Shown piece by piece: positions 54,747 through 63,442 of a DNA stretch of 64,000 nt (positions are counted from its first letter, which is position 1; each line of letters opens with the position of its first letter). Below the pieces are notes generated by a model. It did not search any database. It had not been told where the DNA came from and saw only the letters and a list, made by a program, of their open reading frames with translations. Both the position numbers and the translations under genes were made by a program. Source of the DNA: an uncultured Nitrospira sp. (GTDB lineage Bacteria; Nitrospirota; Nitrospiria; Nitrospirales; Nitrospiraceae); NCBI GenBank assembly GCA_902500775.1, contig CABVRZ010000024.1, positions 1 through 64,000 of the forward strand. The letters are read 5' to 3'.

Positions 54747-54947
54747 CAGGATGTTCAAAAAACCTTTGCTCTCACCCGCTCACCCCTGCGTGCCAAGACG
54801 CGCATTTCACCGCCCAAGGCCGCAGCGAGCAACAAGGTTAGGCATAACCTTTCTTCACCCACCCAGATCTGCTCAGGCAGCTCTAGCCAGGTGGCACGTT
54901 GAGCCTCTGAACGATACAAGAACGCCGATGGAGGACTCAACATCCTG
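54747..54947. repeat. 201-bp dispersed long palindrome, copy 4 (expanded)
   Basis: CAGGATGTTCAAAAAACC and GAGGACTCAACATCCTG bound this element, and the inner motifs AAGGCCGCAGCGAGC and TTGAGCCTCTGAACGATAC match copies 1 and 2. It is longer by about 77 bp, so it contains an insertion. It ends directly at the tatA stop codon. Confidence 0.7.
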
Positions 54948-55223
54948 CTAGGCGCGAGGAGCAGGCTGCACCGTGGCCCCTGCCGGCTGATTCAACGGAG
55001 CACTCTGAGCCGGCGCGGCCGTGGCCACTTGAGGAGCAGTGGTCTGTTGCGCCGCTGCTTGTGCTTCGGCTTCGATGGCCTCTGCCTCGTGGACGGACTT
55101 CTTAAAGCCCTTGATCGCCTTCCCCAACCCTTCGCCTAACTGGGGAAGTTTCCCAGCCCCGAAAATGATCAACACGATCATGAGGATGAGGATCAGCTCG
55201 GTGAACCCTAGACTGCCGAACAT
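54948..55223 (-). CDS. tatA: Twin-arginine translocase subunit TatA
   Basis: This is a 91-residue protein with the TatA layout: a short N-terminus (MFGSLGFTE), one membrane helix ([18 protein letters not shown]), the hinge and an amphipathic helix ([21 protein letters not shown]), then an Ala/Pro/Gln-rich tail. It would form the pore for folded cofactor-containing proteins. Its location in this cluster suggests a link to export of a molybdoenzyme. Confidence 0.9.
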   Translation of the reverse strand: MFGSLGFTELILILMIVLIIFGAGKLPQLGEGLGKAIKGFKKSVHEAEAIEAEAQAAAQQTTAPQVATAAPAQSAPLNQPAGATVQPAPRA

Positions 55224-55246
55224 AGGACACCTCTTCTAAAAGTGAA

Positions 55247-56056
55247 TCAGGACTTTGGACCATCCTTGGCTTTCTTGGCAAACCGCTCCTTCAACCGCTT
55301 TCTGGCCTCTTCCGCCTGCTCAAACATCTTGCACTTGTCGTACACACTGATGAGATTGTAATAGGCCAGCGGCTCGTCGGGATTGTGTTCCACCGCATTC
55401 TCCATGACCCGAATCGCCAAGTCTGTCTTTTTATGATTGAGCGCAATCTCCATCAGCTTGAAGGCCGACTCCAAGTGCTTGGGATCCAGCTCCAAGGTGC
55501 GAAGATAACACTGAATTCCCATATCGATCGTGTTGTAATCGGATACCTGGGGATTATCCAGTTCAATATAGACCCCGGCGAGGTTGTACCAGGCGATCGG
55601 GTCGTCCGGTGTGATTTCTACGAGGCGTTCATAATACCCCTTCGCCTCCATATAGTGCTTCTTGTCTGCATAGAGTCTCCCCAGGTTGAAGAGTGCCAGC
55701 ACGTCATGGGGGAATACTTGTAGCGCATGTTGGAACTCAGCCTCTGCCTCATCGGCCATGTTCTTGGTCGCATAAATCGTCCCTAGGTTGGCATAATACA
55801 TGGCCAGCGAACGATTCATTTCCGCGCGAAGGGATTCCGCCATCTCAATGGCCTTCTTGACCTCCGCCAGCGCATCGTCAAGACGCCCTTTACTGAAATA
55901 TAATTCCCCGAGCCGACAACGCGCTTGAAAATCATCCGGCTCACTGTCCAACAGTTTTTCAATCCCGGCGATTTCCTCATCCGGAGTGAGGGGCCGATCG
56001 CCAAGATCAACCGCAGTGTCTCCTTGCGGAGGCAGAGAAGTGGGTGTGTCCATCAT
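55247..56056 (-). CDS. TPR-repeat protein
   Basis: This is a 269-residue protein with about six tetratricopeptide repeats (for example FQARCRLGELYFSKGRLDDA, ALFNLGRLYADKKHYMEAKG, IAWYNLAGVYIELDNPQ). No signal peptide is seen. A cytoplasmic scaffold or assembly factor is likely. It lies 23 bp upstream of tatA and 17 bp downstream of the membrane-protein gene, so it is in the same operon. Confidence 0.8.
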   Translation of the reverse strand: MMDTPTSLPPQGDTAVDLGDRPLTPDEEIAGIEKLLDSEPDDFQARCRLGELYFSKGRLDDALAEVKKAIEMAESLRAEMNRSLAMYYANLGTIYATKNMADEAEAEFQHALQVFPHDVLALFNLGRLYADKKHYMEAKGYYERLVEITPDDPIAWYNLAGVYIELDNPQVSDYNTIDMGIQCYLRTLELDPKHLESAFKLMEIALNHKKTDLAIRVMENAVEHNPDEPLAYYNLISVYDKCKMFEQAEEARKRLKERFAKKAKDGPKS

Positions 56057-56073
56057 TTTACTCGTTCTGGGCC

Positions 56074-57210
56074 TTACGCCCGACCGGTCATCAATCCATC
56101 CGGTGCCGGTATCATCGGACCAGCACTCGTCGATACTGCTTCGGCCGTTGCTACTTTGACCCGATCACAGGCCAGCAGCATCACCCCAAGCACCACCATC
56201 AACGTCAAGTTTGAAAACATCAACGCATAGCCCGCGATAAACATCAGTCCGATTCCATACCCAGCCAATCTCCCCATGGATAGAAGCTTTACCACCGTGT
56301 AGGACCAGCAGAGTAATCCCCCGACATAGACGGCAAAGGGGAGATAGAACGTATAGCCCATTCCGAACTGAAAGATCCACCCGATGCCTTGGGAGGCCTG
56401 CCGAAACGCAGACGCGAATCCGGGAGTAATGCGATCCAACAGATAATCGACCACAAGGAGAGCCGTAAAGGTCACGCCCGTGATCGCCCAAAACCAGATC
56501 GCCCGGCTACGTTGTTGCCGATTCTTCGTCCGCAGCGAGAGGCTCTTACTCTTGCCATAGGCCAGAAACGCGCAGAAACTAGCGAGTATCATCAAGGCCT
56601 CGCCCATGCGATGCGATTCGTACACCAGCGGAGGCTGCGCGATCGTTCCCATGAGACTATAACTCGTCGACACGATCTGATAATACAGCCATCCCGATAT
56701 GCCTAAGAAATAAGTCACCGCCAACGCTCGTTGAGACGGCTCACGATGCGTCGTCACATAATCCGACACAAATACCGCCAACACCAACAAGGTCAATCCG
56801 TTGTAGATGATGGCGCCCAGCATCCCCGGCTGCACAACCAGAAACCCAACGGTGAGTAACAATAACATGGCGGTGCCGATGATCCCCAGTTTCACCAGCC
56901 GACGATTGCCAGCCCCTCCCCATCGATTGACCATCGTGAGTGTCAGGGCCAAGAACAACAACACGGCAACGATGTTGAGGAGCCATGCCCCCACTTCGGT
57001 CAAGGTCGTGAATGTCGGCGTAATCCATGGATGAGTCGCGGCCATCTTGCTGAGATGCATCCCCAGACGCGACAGCAAGCGGTACAACACAAGTTCGAGG
57101 AACGAGGCAAGCAGGACGAGCTTGATCGTATAGTCAAATAGCGGACCAAAGTCCGACACTTTCCCGATCACCCGTTCGCTCAGTGTCACCGGCTTCATAG
57201 CTGAATCCAT
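56074..57210 (-). CDS. Polytopic membrane protein, unknown family
   Basis: This is a 378-residue protein with about nine to ten hydrophobic segments, for example YTIKLVLLASFLELVLYRLL, LLNIVAVLLFLALTLTMV, IIGTAMLLLLTVGFLVV and IGLMFIAGYALMFSNLTLMV. A few His and Arg residues sit at segment ends. No family is recognised. Its position between the rSAM gene and the TPR/tatA genes suggests a membrane component or quinone-side partner of the redox system; this is inference. Confidence 0.7.
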   Translation of the reverse strand: MDSAMKPVTLSERVIGKVSDFGPLFDYTIKLVLLASFLELVLYRLLSRLGMHLSKMAATHPWITPTFTTLTEVGAWLLNIVAVLLFLALTLTMVNRWGGAGNRRLVKLGIIGTAMLLLLTVGFLVVQPGMLGAIIYNGLTLLVLAVFVSDYVTTHREPSQRALAVTYFLGISGWLYYQIVSTSYSLMGTIAQPPLVYESHRMGEALMILASFCAFLAYGKSKSLSLRTKNRQQRSRAIWFWAITGVTFTALLVVDYLLDRITPGFASAFRQASQGIGWIFQFGMGYTFYLPFAVYVGGLLCWSYTVVKLLSMGRLAGYGIGLMFIAGYALMFSNLTLMVVLGVMLLACDRVKVATAEAVSTSAGPMIPAPDGLMTGRA

Positions 57211-57246
57211 AGGAATCGGTATTATAGCCGCCGTAGAAAAAGAGGG

Positions 57247-59025
57247 TCAACGTGCGGCCATCGACGCCGGTTTCGCTCCCGTTTTGGCCCGTGAGATGTA
57301 GAGCAACCCGTCCGCCATCGCATAATTGAACGGCAGCTCGCACACCACCTCGCTGATTCTTCCGTACACATATTGATACAACCGCTCCGCCTCATCCGGG
57401 GTCATACCTTCTTGCACCTCGTAGAAAAACCCAAGACTCAGATCTTCCGCAGACGGTCGCATGATCCGACGGATGCCATAGCCCCCTGGATCACTCATGA
57501 TCGGTGCTTCCTTTTCCAGGTCAAACAGACAGGGCTGGCACGAAAAGCCGTAGGACTCGTGCAGCCGCTTGTTTTCAACGATGAAGTTCATGGTCTCAAG
57601 CGCTTCTTCTTCTTTCTCCGTGGGGAACCCGACGATGATGTAACAGTGCACGGCGATCCCGAGATCCACACAGTCATCCGCAACCCGCCGGACCCACTCC
57701 TGCTTGATCCCCTTCTTCATAAAATCCATGATCCGCTGGTTGAAGGATTCCAACCCAAATACGATCTTCAGACAACCGGCATCCCGCATCGAGGACAAGA
57801 GCTCCCGTGAGAGATTTTTCTCGAAACGCATCTCGCAGGTCCATTTGACGTCAACCTGCTTATCGATCAGCTGCTGACACAACCGTTTGGTCGGCGACAG
57901 AGCAAAACACTCGTCGGTGAAAAAGAAGTGGCGAGCCCCGTAACGCTGCTTCAGCCACTGCAATTCTTCGACCGTCCGGCTCGGGTCCTTTTGCCTGAAA
58001 TTCTGGTGATCAAGAGTCAACGCACAGAACGCACAATCCTTATAGTAACAGCCGCGCGAAAACTGAACGGGGAGAACTGGTTCAGGCGAGAGGTAGAGAT
58101 CCAGCGGGAAGCCGTCATAATTCGGGGCCGGAAGCTGATTCACATTCTCCGAATAGAACGGCTGGTTGACCGTGATCTTGCCGTTCTGCCGATAGATCAA
58201 GTTGGGCACCTTGCTGTAGTCCTTCTTGCCGGCCAGCTGATTGACCAACTCCAGCAAGGCCGTCTCACCCTCAAACACGACGATATCGTCGGTGAGCTCG
58301 AACAAGCTCGGACATCGGCGGATGTTATCGACCAGACGGGTAAAGATGCTGCCGCCGATCGTGACATGCAGGTCGGGAACCGCTTCCTTGATCAGTCGGC
58401 AGAGGGTGAGGCCCGGAATGATCTGGGAGGTCGCGGTAATCGACACCCCGATGAGATCGGGACGGCTGTTGACGATCGACGGAATAAAGCGATCACGAAA
58501 GAGGCTGAGATACGGATTTTGAGCTTCGTCACGCACAACCCGCATCAGGTCCTTCGAGGAGTAGATGGAGTAGTTTCCAAATTGATTGTCGACGACGGTC
58601 AACCGGGTCGGGAAGTAGACGGATGACACGACCTCCAGCCATTTGTCGATCATGAACAGACTGGCGCGATAGGCGTCGGGATCGTAAAACTCTTCGCTCC
58701 GCAGTGTGTCTTTAGCCAATTCAATCCGATCGACCAGGTACGCGAACCGATCGAGCGAATCCGTCACCTTTCCATAATGCTCGCGACTGCCGGGCCCCGT
58801 CCCTCCGGTTTGACTCCGCTCCAACTCGCGTTGCTTGGCCGTCAACTGTTGGTATACCTCTGCCGCATAGTCTCTCGTCAGAATGGTATCCAACAGTTCG
58901 ATGCCCAAATCACGCTGGGAGACGTTGGGAATCCCACCTTGGTGGAGAAACCCCGTCAGAGACGGCAGACTGAGGTAGGGCTGTGAGGGGTGCCAGGTCG
59001 GAGGAAAAAGGAGCGAGACGTTCAT
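57247..59025 (-). CDS. B12-binding-domain radical SAM protein
   Basis: This is a 592-residue protein. The N-terminal part contains a cobalamin-binding-like Rossmann segment (DLIGVSITATSQIIPGLTLC, then DLHVTIGGSIFTRL). The radical SAM domain has FSRGCYYKDCAFCALTLDHQ, a C-x4-C-x2-C cluster motif, followed by TDECFALSP and GLESFNQRIMDFMKKG. Such proteins carry out methylations or modifications of unreactive carbons. It could modify a cofactor or protein of the nearby redox enzyme, but no substrate can be assigned. Confidence 0.85.
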   Translation of the reverse strand: MNVSLLFPPTWHPSQPYLSLPSLTGFLHQGGIPNVSQRDLGIELLDTILTRDYAAEVYQQLTAKQRELERSQTGGTGPGSREHYGKVTDSLDRFAYLVDRIELAKDTLRSEEFYDPDAYRASLFMIDKWLEVVSSVYFPTRLTVVDNQFGNYSIYSSKDLMRVVRDEAQNPYLSLFRDRFIPSIVNSRPDLIGVSITATSQIIPGLTLCRLIKEAVPDLHVTIGGSIFTRLVDNIRRCPSLFELTDDIVVFEGETALLELVNQLAGKKDYSKVPNLIYRQNGKITVNQPFYSENVNQLPAPNYDGFPLDLYLSPEPVLPVQFSRGCYYKDCAFCALTLDHQNFRQKDPSRTVEELQWLKQRYGARHFFFTDECFALSPTKRLCQQLIDKQVDVKWTCEMRFEKNLSRELLSSMRDAGCLKIVFGLESFNQRIMDFMKKGIKQEWVRRVADDCVDLGIAVHCYIIVGFPTEKEEEALETMNFIVENKRLHESYGFSCQPCLFDLEKEAPIMSDPGGYGIRRIMRPSAEDLSLGFFYEVQEGMTPDEAERLYQYVYGRISEVVCELPFNYAMADGLLYISRAKTGAKPASMAAR

Positions 59026-59155
59026 AGTCTGATATGTCCTTTTGCTCTTGAAAATCAGTGGCTTTGATTTCTTAAATTTTATACATTCCGCTCAGGGTGA
59101 AATGCAATCCTACCTGGATGGATGGATCGATCGGATTGAGACACATCGCAACACA

Positions 59156-59208
59156 AAGAAAGCCTCGGATCATTACCCCGCTTCAGGGCATCAATCCGAG
59201 GCTTTCTT
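59156..59208 (-). terminator. Terminator of the second NxrC-like gene
   Basis: A perfect 15-bp stem (AAGAAAGCCTCGGAT / ATCCGAGGCTTTCTT) with a 23-base loop is followed on the minus strand by TTGTGTTGCG. It lies 50 bp after the stop at 59259. Confidence 0.75.
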
Positions 59209-59258
59209 AAACTTCCCTAGCGAGGCAGCTCAGGGGCTGCCTCGCACGAATCACATAA

Positions 59259-60209
59259 CTACAGCTTCAACGTAAACCAGGTCGACAACGACTTCATGCC
59301 GTTTCGCTCAATGTTGGCGCCGTCCCACACTGCAAACGCGATGGGTACCGACATCCCAGACTTGAACTGTACATCATTCGTGTCACCAGTTTCTAATGTT
59401 CGCTTTACAACCACCCGCCAGGTTGGTCCGGTATACCCACCACCCTTCACGGACCCTGATGGCTCCCAGACACCGCTTCCGAGCACATCCTGATGGGCTT
59501 GCGTCGTGAGGGTGCTGAAACCATTGGCACTCAAATCCTCGACCGAGCTCACACGAAGCGTCGGGTCAGACATAATATTGCCCGACCAGATCCCGGAGTT
59601 GAACGGCCCGAGGCTGCGGCCGATACGGTCGGGATAGGTCACACCTCCCGCCGGCTCTTCAAAATAATAGTCCCAGAAAATGCCGGGATACTGATCGTCC
59701 ACGTCCCAGATTCCCGCACTGTCCTTGCCGATGTCCTTCTGCCACTCAGCATTCCAGCGCCAAATGTTGGTGGTGCCTCCGGATTGCCCCATACACTGGA
59801 ACGGCGGAGCTCCGGCCGTGTTTACCGGGAACATCAGCGCCACCTGATCGCGGAAATCTTGTGGGCCGATCGCCGTATCATTCTTCGTCTGATCGAGCCA
59901 CTCCAACCGCAACCCCACCTCCTTGCCGTTGGTCATCGCTTTCACGAACACCGACTTCACCGAAATGTTCGGATGCATCGGGGTCGTGATCAACTGACCG
60001 CTCAGAGGAATGATGACGCCAGGCACGCTTTCCCATACGGGATTGGCGCCGTCCATCGGAATTGCACCCTTAACCGTCTTGGCCGGTATCGTTACCGGCT
60101 GACTGACAGCGAGTGGTACTCGCCCCAACGTCAGCATCAGGCCGACAGTGAGGGCGGAGAGAAGAATGGCAAACACCAATTTCTTGTTGGTCGTCTGCGC
60201 TACCCTCAT
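59259..60209 (-). CDS. NxrC-like haem-b gamma subunit, copy 2
   Basis: This is a 316-residue exported protein with signal peptide core LVFAILLSALTVGLMLTLG. It belongs to the same family as the 52510 gene, with shared motifs VIIPLSGQLITTPMHPNISV, PPFQCMGQSGGTTNIWRWNA, RVSSVEDLSANGFSTLTT and VWDGANIERNGMKSLSTWF. The Lys-bearing TTKDKQ of copy 1 is TTQAHQ here, so one axial haem ligand may differ. It would act as a periplasmic electron-transfer subunit of a molybdoenzyme such as nitrite oxidoreductase. It is monocistronic, with its own terminator. Confidence 0.8.
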   Translation of the reverse strand: MRVAQTTNKKLVFAILLSALTVGLMLTLGRVPLAVSQPVTIPAKTVKGAIPMDGANPVWESVPGVIIPLSGQLITTPMHPNISVKSVFVKAMTNGKEVGLRLEWLDQTKNDTAIGPQDFRDQVALMFPVNTAGAPPFQCMGQSGGTTNIWRWNAEWQKDIGKDSAGIWDVDDQYPGIFWDYYFEEPAGGVTYPDRIGRSLGPFNSGIWSGNIMSDPTLRVSSVEDLSANGFSTLTTQAHQDVLGSGVWEPSGSVKGGGYTGPTWRVVVKRTLETGDTNDVQFKSGMSVPIAFAVWDGANIERNGMKSLSTWFTLKL

Positions 60210-60287
60210 AGTATTACTCCCTCCTCGTGAATTATTTAGTAAAGATGACGCCTACTCTCGAAACCATACTGACAGGTTCACATTGAC

Positions 60288-61259
60288 TCACGCTGTTCCA
60301 GAAGGCCGTCCCTCTTCTTGATCCTTGTCCTTTTCTTTCACGTCCATAAAGGACTGGGCCCCGACCTCGTTCAGCAACATGCTCAACTCATTCCCTTGGT
60401 CTTGCGCACCGCATTCATAGGTTTGACCTTCCGGTGAACTGAAGGTCGCAGGGCGATAATCGGTCTCTGTGTAGGGTTGAGGCGTCACGGCTAAAAACGC
60501 CATCTCAAATTCCATCCAATCGGCGGTTAGGTCGGCCACCAACTTGAACAGACCGGAGTCCGCTTTCTTGGCCAACATCCGGCAAAACAAGGGGACCCAT
60601 CGACCGATATGATTCTTCACAAACTTTTTTTGTGCTTCCACCACGATCTGAGTCTTTTCAGGCGCATCGTGACAGAGCGAGTACGACTCCTTATACGCCA
60701 GGAAATGCATGAACTCGAACTCCACACTGAGATGATCGAGCCGTTCATGAATGTCCTTCGAGAGTTCGACTCCGAACGCCTTGTAGAATCCCGAGATGTC
60801 ACCCATGACATGAGACTGGGCGAACACATGGTCGTTCCCGAACAGAGTTTCATAGGGGGGACAATCGAGCGTGATCACGTTACTGAAGACCCGGCGATGT
60901 TCCGACTGGAGATCGATCAGCTGCCAATTGACACATTCTGAAGCGATCAGCTCCTCTACTAACCCCAGCTGTTTCTTCAGCGCGGCCAGCTTGTCCTTGG
61001 CACGCTGGCTCCCGTCCGCGCCAAGGGCAACGCCCAGCGCGTCAAGGGCCGTCCGACCATCTTCGACAAATTCCCCACATCGCAGATAGTCGAGAAATTC
61101 CTCATCCTCGGGATAGAGGAGGCTCCAGGAGATCAGCAGATACGCCTTGCTGCGGCTGAGCGCTCGCTCAACGGCCGGGGAATCCTTGATCGTCGAAGGG
61201 TTCGGCAGCATGGCAGTGGCAGATGCAGAAGCTCTGTGCATCGGCTGTTGACTCGTCAT
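60288..61259 (-). CDS. TorD-family molybdoenzyme chaperone
   Basis: This is a 323-residue cytoplasmic helical protein of the TorD/DmsD/NarJ group that holds a molybdoenzyme apoprotein for cofactor insertion before Tat export. Segments such as AYLLISWSLLYPEDEEFLDYL, SEHRRVFSNVITLDCPPYET and RLDHLSVEFEFMHFLAYKE fit the family. It is longer than usual at the C-terminus (EKDKDQEEG). The ATG at 61259 follows AGGAGGCGATTTCT. Its position beside the NxrC-like gene suggests that the enzyme it serves belongs to this cluster. Confidence 0.85.
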   Translation of the reverse strand: MTSQQPMHRASASATAMLPNPSTIKDSPAVERALSRSKAYLLISWSLLYPEDEEFLDYLRCGEFVEDGRTALDALGVALGADGSQRAKDKLAALKKQLGLVEELIASECVNWQLIDLQSEHRRVFSNVITLDCPPYETLFGNDHVFAQSHVMGDISGFYKAFGVELSKDIHERLDHLSVEFEFMHFLAYKESYSLCHDAPEKTQIVVEAQKKFVKNHIGRWVPLFCRMLAKKADSGLFKLVADLTADWMEFEMAFLAVTPQPYTETDYRPATFSSPEGQTYECGAQDQGNELSMLLNEVGAQSFMDVKEKDKDQEEGRPSGTA

Positions 61260-61346
61260 AGAAATCGCCTCCTGTCCGCCACACACTCGGTCTTCTGACT
61301 ATCATGCTCCCCGGTGTGACGGAAAAGCCATGTATGTATATGAAAT

Positions 61347-61402
61347 GGCCGGTATGAAGTCAAGGGAGAACTCACCGGCCCCTTGGATGGTGCGATCGCA
61401 CC
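61347..61402. other. Hairpin and perfect palindrome between ferredoxin and TorD genes
   Basis: GGCCGGT (61347) pairs with ACCGGCC (61374-61380) around a 20-base loop. The perfect 14-bp palindrome GGTGCGATCGCACC lies at 61389-61402. The first may terminate the ferredoxin transcript; the second may be a regulator site. Confidence 0.4.
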
Positions 61403-61431
61403 GATAGAATCGATATGAAAGTACAATCGGC

Positions 61432-62034
61432 TCATTGGGCAACCTTCGCCATCTGCCTAGCCGGAATCGCACGGATCGCGACCCGATCATTCACCGTCTT
61501 GCAAATCATCTCGCACATGCCGCACCCCACACAGGTTTCCGGAGAAACAGACAGGTGCAGCGAGGCCACATCAAAGACGAGAGCGTTTGTCGGGCACTTC
61601 GAGACACAGGCATGGCACCCCTGACCAGCCGTACAGAATCTATGCGAGACCTCGGCCGTTCCCATTCGAACCTGATCAATCCCGCTGACGGGCACCAGCG
61701 CGTCCGTTCGGCAGGCCATGATACAGGGAAAATCTTCGCATAACAGACAGGGAGACTGATCGGCAAAGAGGATGGGAGTTCCATCAGCTGGATGCGCAGT
61801 AACGGCTCCGGGAGGACAGGCCGTGACACAATCGTTGCACTTCGTACACCGATCCAGAAAAGTTTCCTCAGCCACAGCACCGGGAGGGCGCAACCAGTCC
61901 AGCCGAATCGAGAGCGCAGTGGTCTCGACAGGGGAAGCATCCGCATGCTTGACAAGTTCCTGCGCAGCCTTGACGGTAGAAATGACAGAGTCTTTCAGGA
62001 ACGCTCGCCGACCGTATGAGGGGTTAGTGGCCAT
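61432..62034 (-). CDS. Polyferredoxin with four [4Fe-4S] cluster motifs (NapF-like)
   Basis: This is a 200-residue protein. After a leader with GRRAFLKD, which recalls a weak twin-arginine/NapF-type start, there are four cysteine sets: CTKCNDCVTACP, CLLCEDFPCIMAC, CTAGQGCHACVSKCP and CVGCGMCEMICK. They should bind four iron-sulfur clusters. NapF-like proteins assist maturation or cluster loading of molybdoenzymes. The ATG at 62034 is preferred to a TTG five codons upstream. Confidence 0.8.
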   Translation of the reverse strand: MATNPSYGRRAFLKDSVISTVKAAQELVKHADASPVETTALSIRLDWLRPPGAVAEETFLDRCTKCNDCVTACPPGAVTAHPADGTPILFADQSPCLLCEDFPCIMACRTDALVPVSGIDQVRMGTAEVSHRFCTAGQGCHACVSKCPTNALVFDVASLHLSVSPETCVGCGMCEMICKTVNDRVAIRAIPARQMAKVAQ

Positions 62035-62059
62035 GAGAAATATTGACAACGGTTAGGGA

Positions 62060-62170
62060 TGGCCAAAATCGCAGTCCAGCGTGGCCGCAGCGAGCGAGAG
62101 GCCAAGGCATACCTTTTGTGTACGGCGAGGCCTTGAGCGATACGAGAATAAAGCCGGCAGCCATTTTCAC
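62060..62170. repeat. Dispersed long palindrome, copy 5 (divergent)
   Basis: This copy has the inner motifs GTGGCCGCAGCGAGCGAGAG and CCTTGAGCGATACGAG and arms GATGGCCAAAAT / GCCATTTTCAC, in place of the AGGATGTTCAAAA arms. It lies between the HExxH gene (stop at 62174) and the polyferredoxin gene. Confidence 0.5.
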
Positions 62171-62173
62171 GAG

Positions 62174-63172
62174 CTACATCACGCCGTCGGCACGCAACTT
62201 ATAGACCTCCACACACCGGTCACAGGCGCCGAATTCGACATCCCACCCAGGGTGATTCTCCCGGATGAAATCCAGCACGTAAGGTTCCAGATTGGTTCCC
62301 ATATCTTCGACCCACGAATAGGTGGGAAATCGGCACAACGGGCAAGGGAACCCCGGCATCAGCATGATTTTATTCTGAGTCTCCGGCACCTCACCGCCTT
62401 CGACATCCACCGCCCGGTCCATCACCCGAAGGATGTCGGCCCCCATTTCGATCAACTCGGAATGGGTGAAGTACGAAGTCTGCCAGAGCCCTTCGAAAAC
62501 CGACTTGAGTTGCGGAGGGGGAATCTTTCGATACCACGAACGAAATTCCTTGAACCGATCCTCCTTACTCAACATCGGATCCTTGCCCGCCGCAACTAAA
62601 CGACTATCCACGCTCAAACTCCACAACACACGGTAGCGTTGTAAGATAAGCGTCTCTTCGCCTGGATTCAGTCCGACCTTGGTGTCCGGATCGTAGCCGA
62701 ATGACGGATCGATCATATCGGAGATATGCATCAACTCATGACGACAGTACCGCGTGAGCGCTGGATCATAGAATCGACGGGGAATCAGCTTGATCCCGAC
62801 CCCCTTCATCCCCTTCTCTTCAAACTCTTTGGCCAGGTCTCGTTCGACTGAACCCCATTTTCTGAGAATATCGACGCCTTCCTGATCTTCCTTCAAGACC
62901 CCTTTGACCAGGACGATGCCGACCTTCTCCTTCAATAGCGGGTACTCATGAAATGAATCGCGAACAATATCTGAAAACCCCCAGGTGCCGAAGAGGTACT
63001 GGTACAACTTCTTGAACTCGGCCTCCCGATCTTCGAGAATGAACTTCTCATAGATCGGATCAGCATACTCGTGGAATTCCTTGTAGTAGGTCGGATCGCC
63101 TTCTCGTTCCGTCTTTTCCACGAACGAATCGATCACTTCCTGAAGCAACGCTGGCTGGAATCTAATTTCCAT
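62174..63172 (-). CDS. Uncharacterised protein with HExxH and paired CxxC motifs
   Basis: This is a 332-residue soluble protein with no signal peptide. It contains CRHELMHISDMIDP, an HExxH zinc motif, and near the C-terminus GFPCPLCRFPTY and GACDRCVEVYKL, two CxxC pairs that should bind a metal. The rest is helical and acidic. It could be a metallopeptidase or a metal-dependent maturation factor for the adjacent iron-sulfur and molybdo proteins. The ATG at 63172 is preferred to a GTG at 63190. I know of no named family for it. Confidence 0.6.
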   Translation of the reverse strand: MEIRFQPALLQEVIDSFVEKTEREGDPTYYKEFHEYADPIYEKFILEDREAEFKKLYQYLFGTWGFSDIVRDSFHEYPLLKEKVGIVLVKGVLKEDQEGVDILRKWGSVERDLAKEFEEKGMKGVGIKLIPRRFYDPALTRYCRHELMHISDMIDPSFGYDPDTKVGLNPGEETLILQRYRVLWSLSVDSRLVAAGKDPMLSKEDRFKEFRSWYRKIPPPQLKSVFEGLWQTSYFTHSELIEMGADILRVMDRAVDVEGGEVPETQNKIMLMPGFPCPLCRFPTYSWVEDMGTNLEPYVLDFIRENHPGWDVEFGACDRCVEVYKLRADGVM

Positions 63173-63442
63173 TGAAATACTCTCAGTCACATGAAGGGGG
63201 CCGTTACCACGCTACTCGCCGAACTGTTTGGGTATGAACGTGAATCTCCAGTTCGAGATTTCAGGAATGTCTGCTGAACACCCTGGGCATCGACCTGGAG
63301 TCTGCCCCGTCCACACGGACAAACCCGTCGAAGAGTTGACTTGCTCGTGAAGCATCTCTTACGATCCAAACGGTTGAATGAATTATACTGGCCGGGTTGT
63401 TGACCAATCAAGGACCTGACAGCCTAAGGGAACACACGACAT

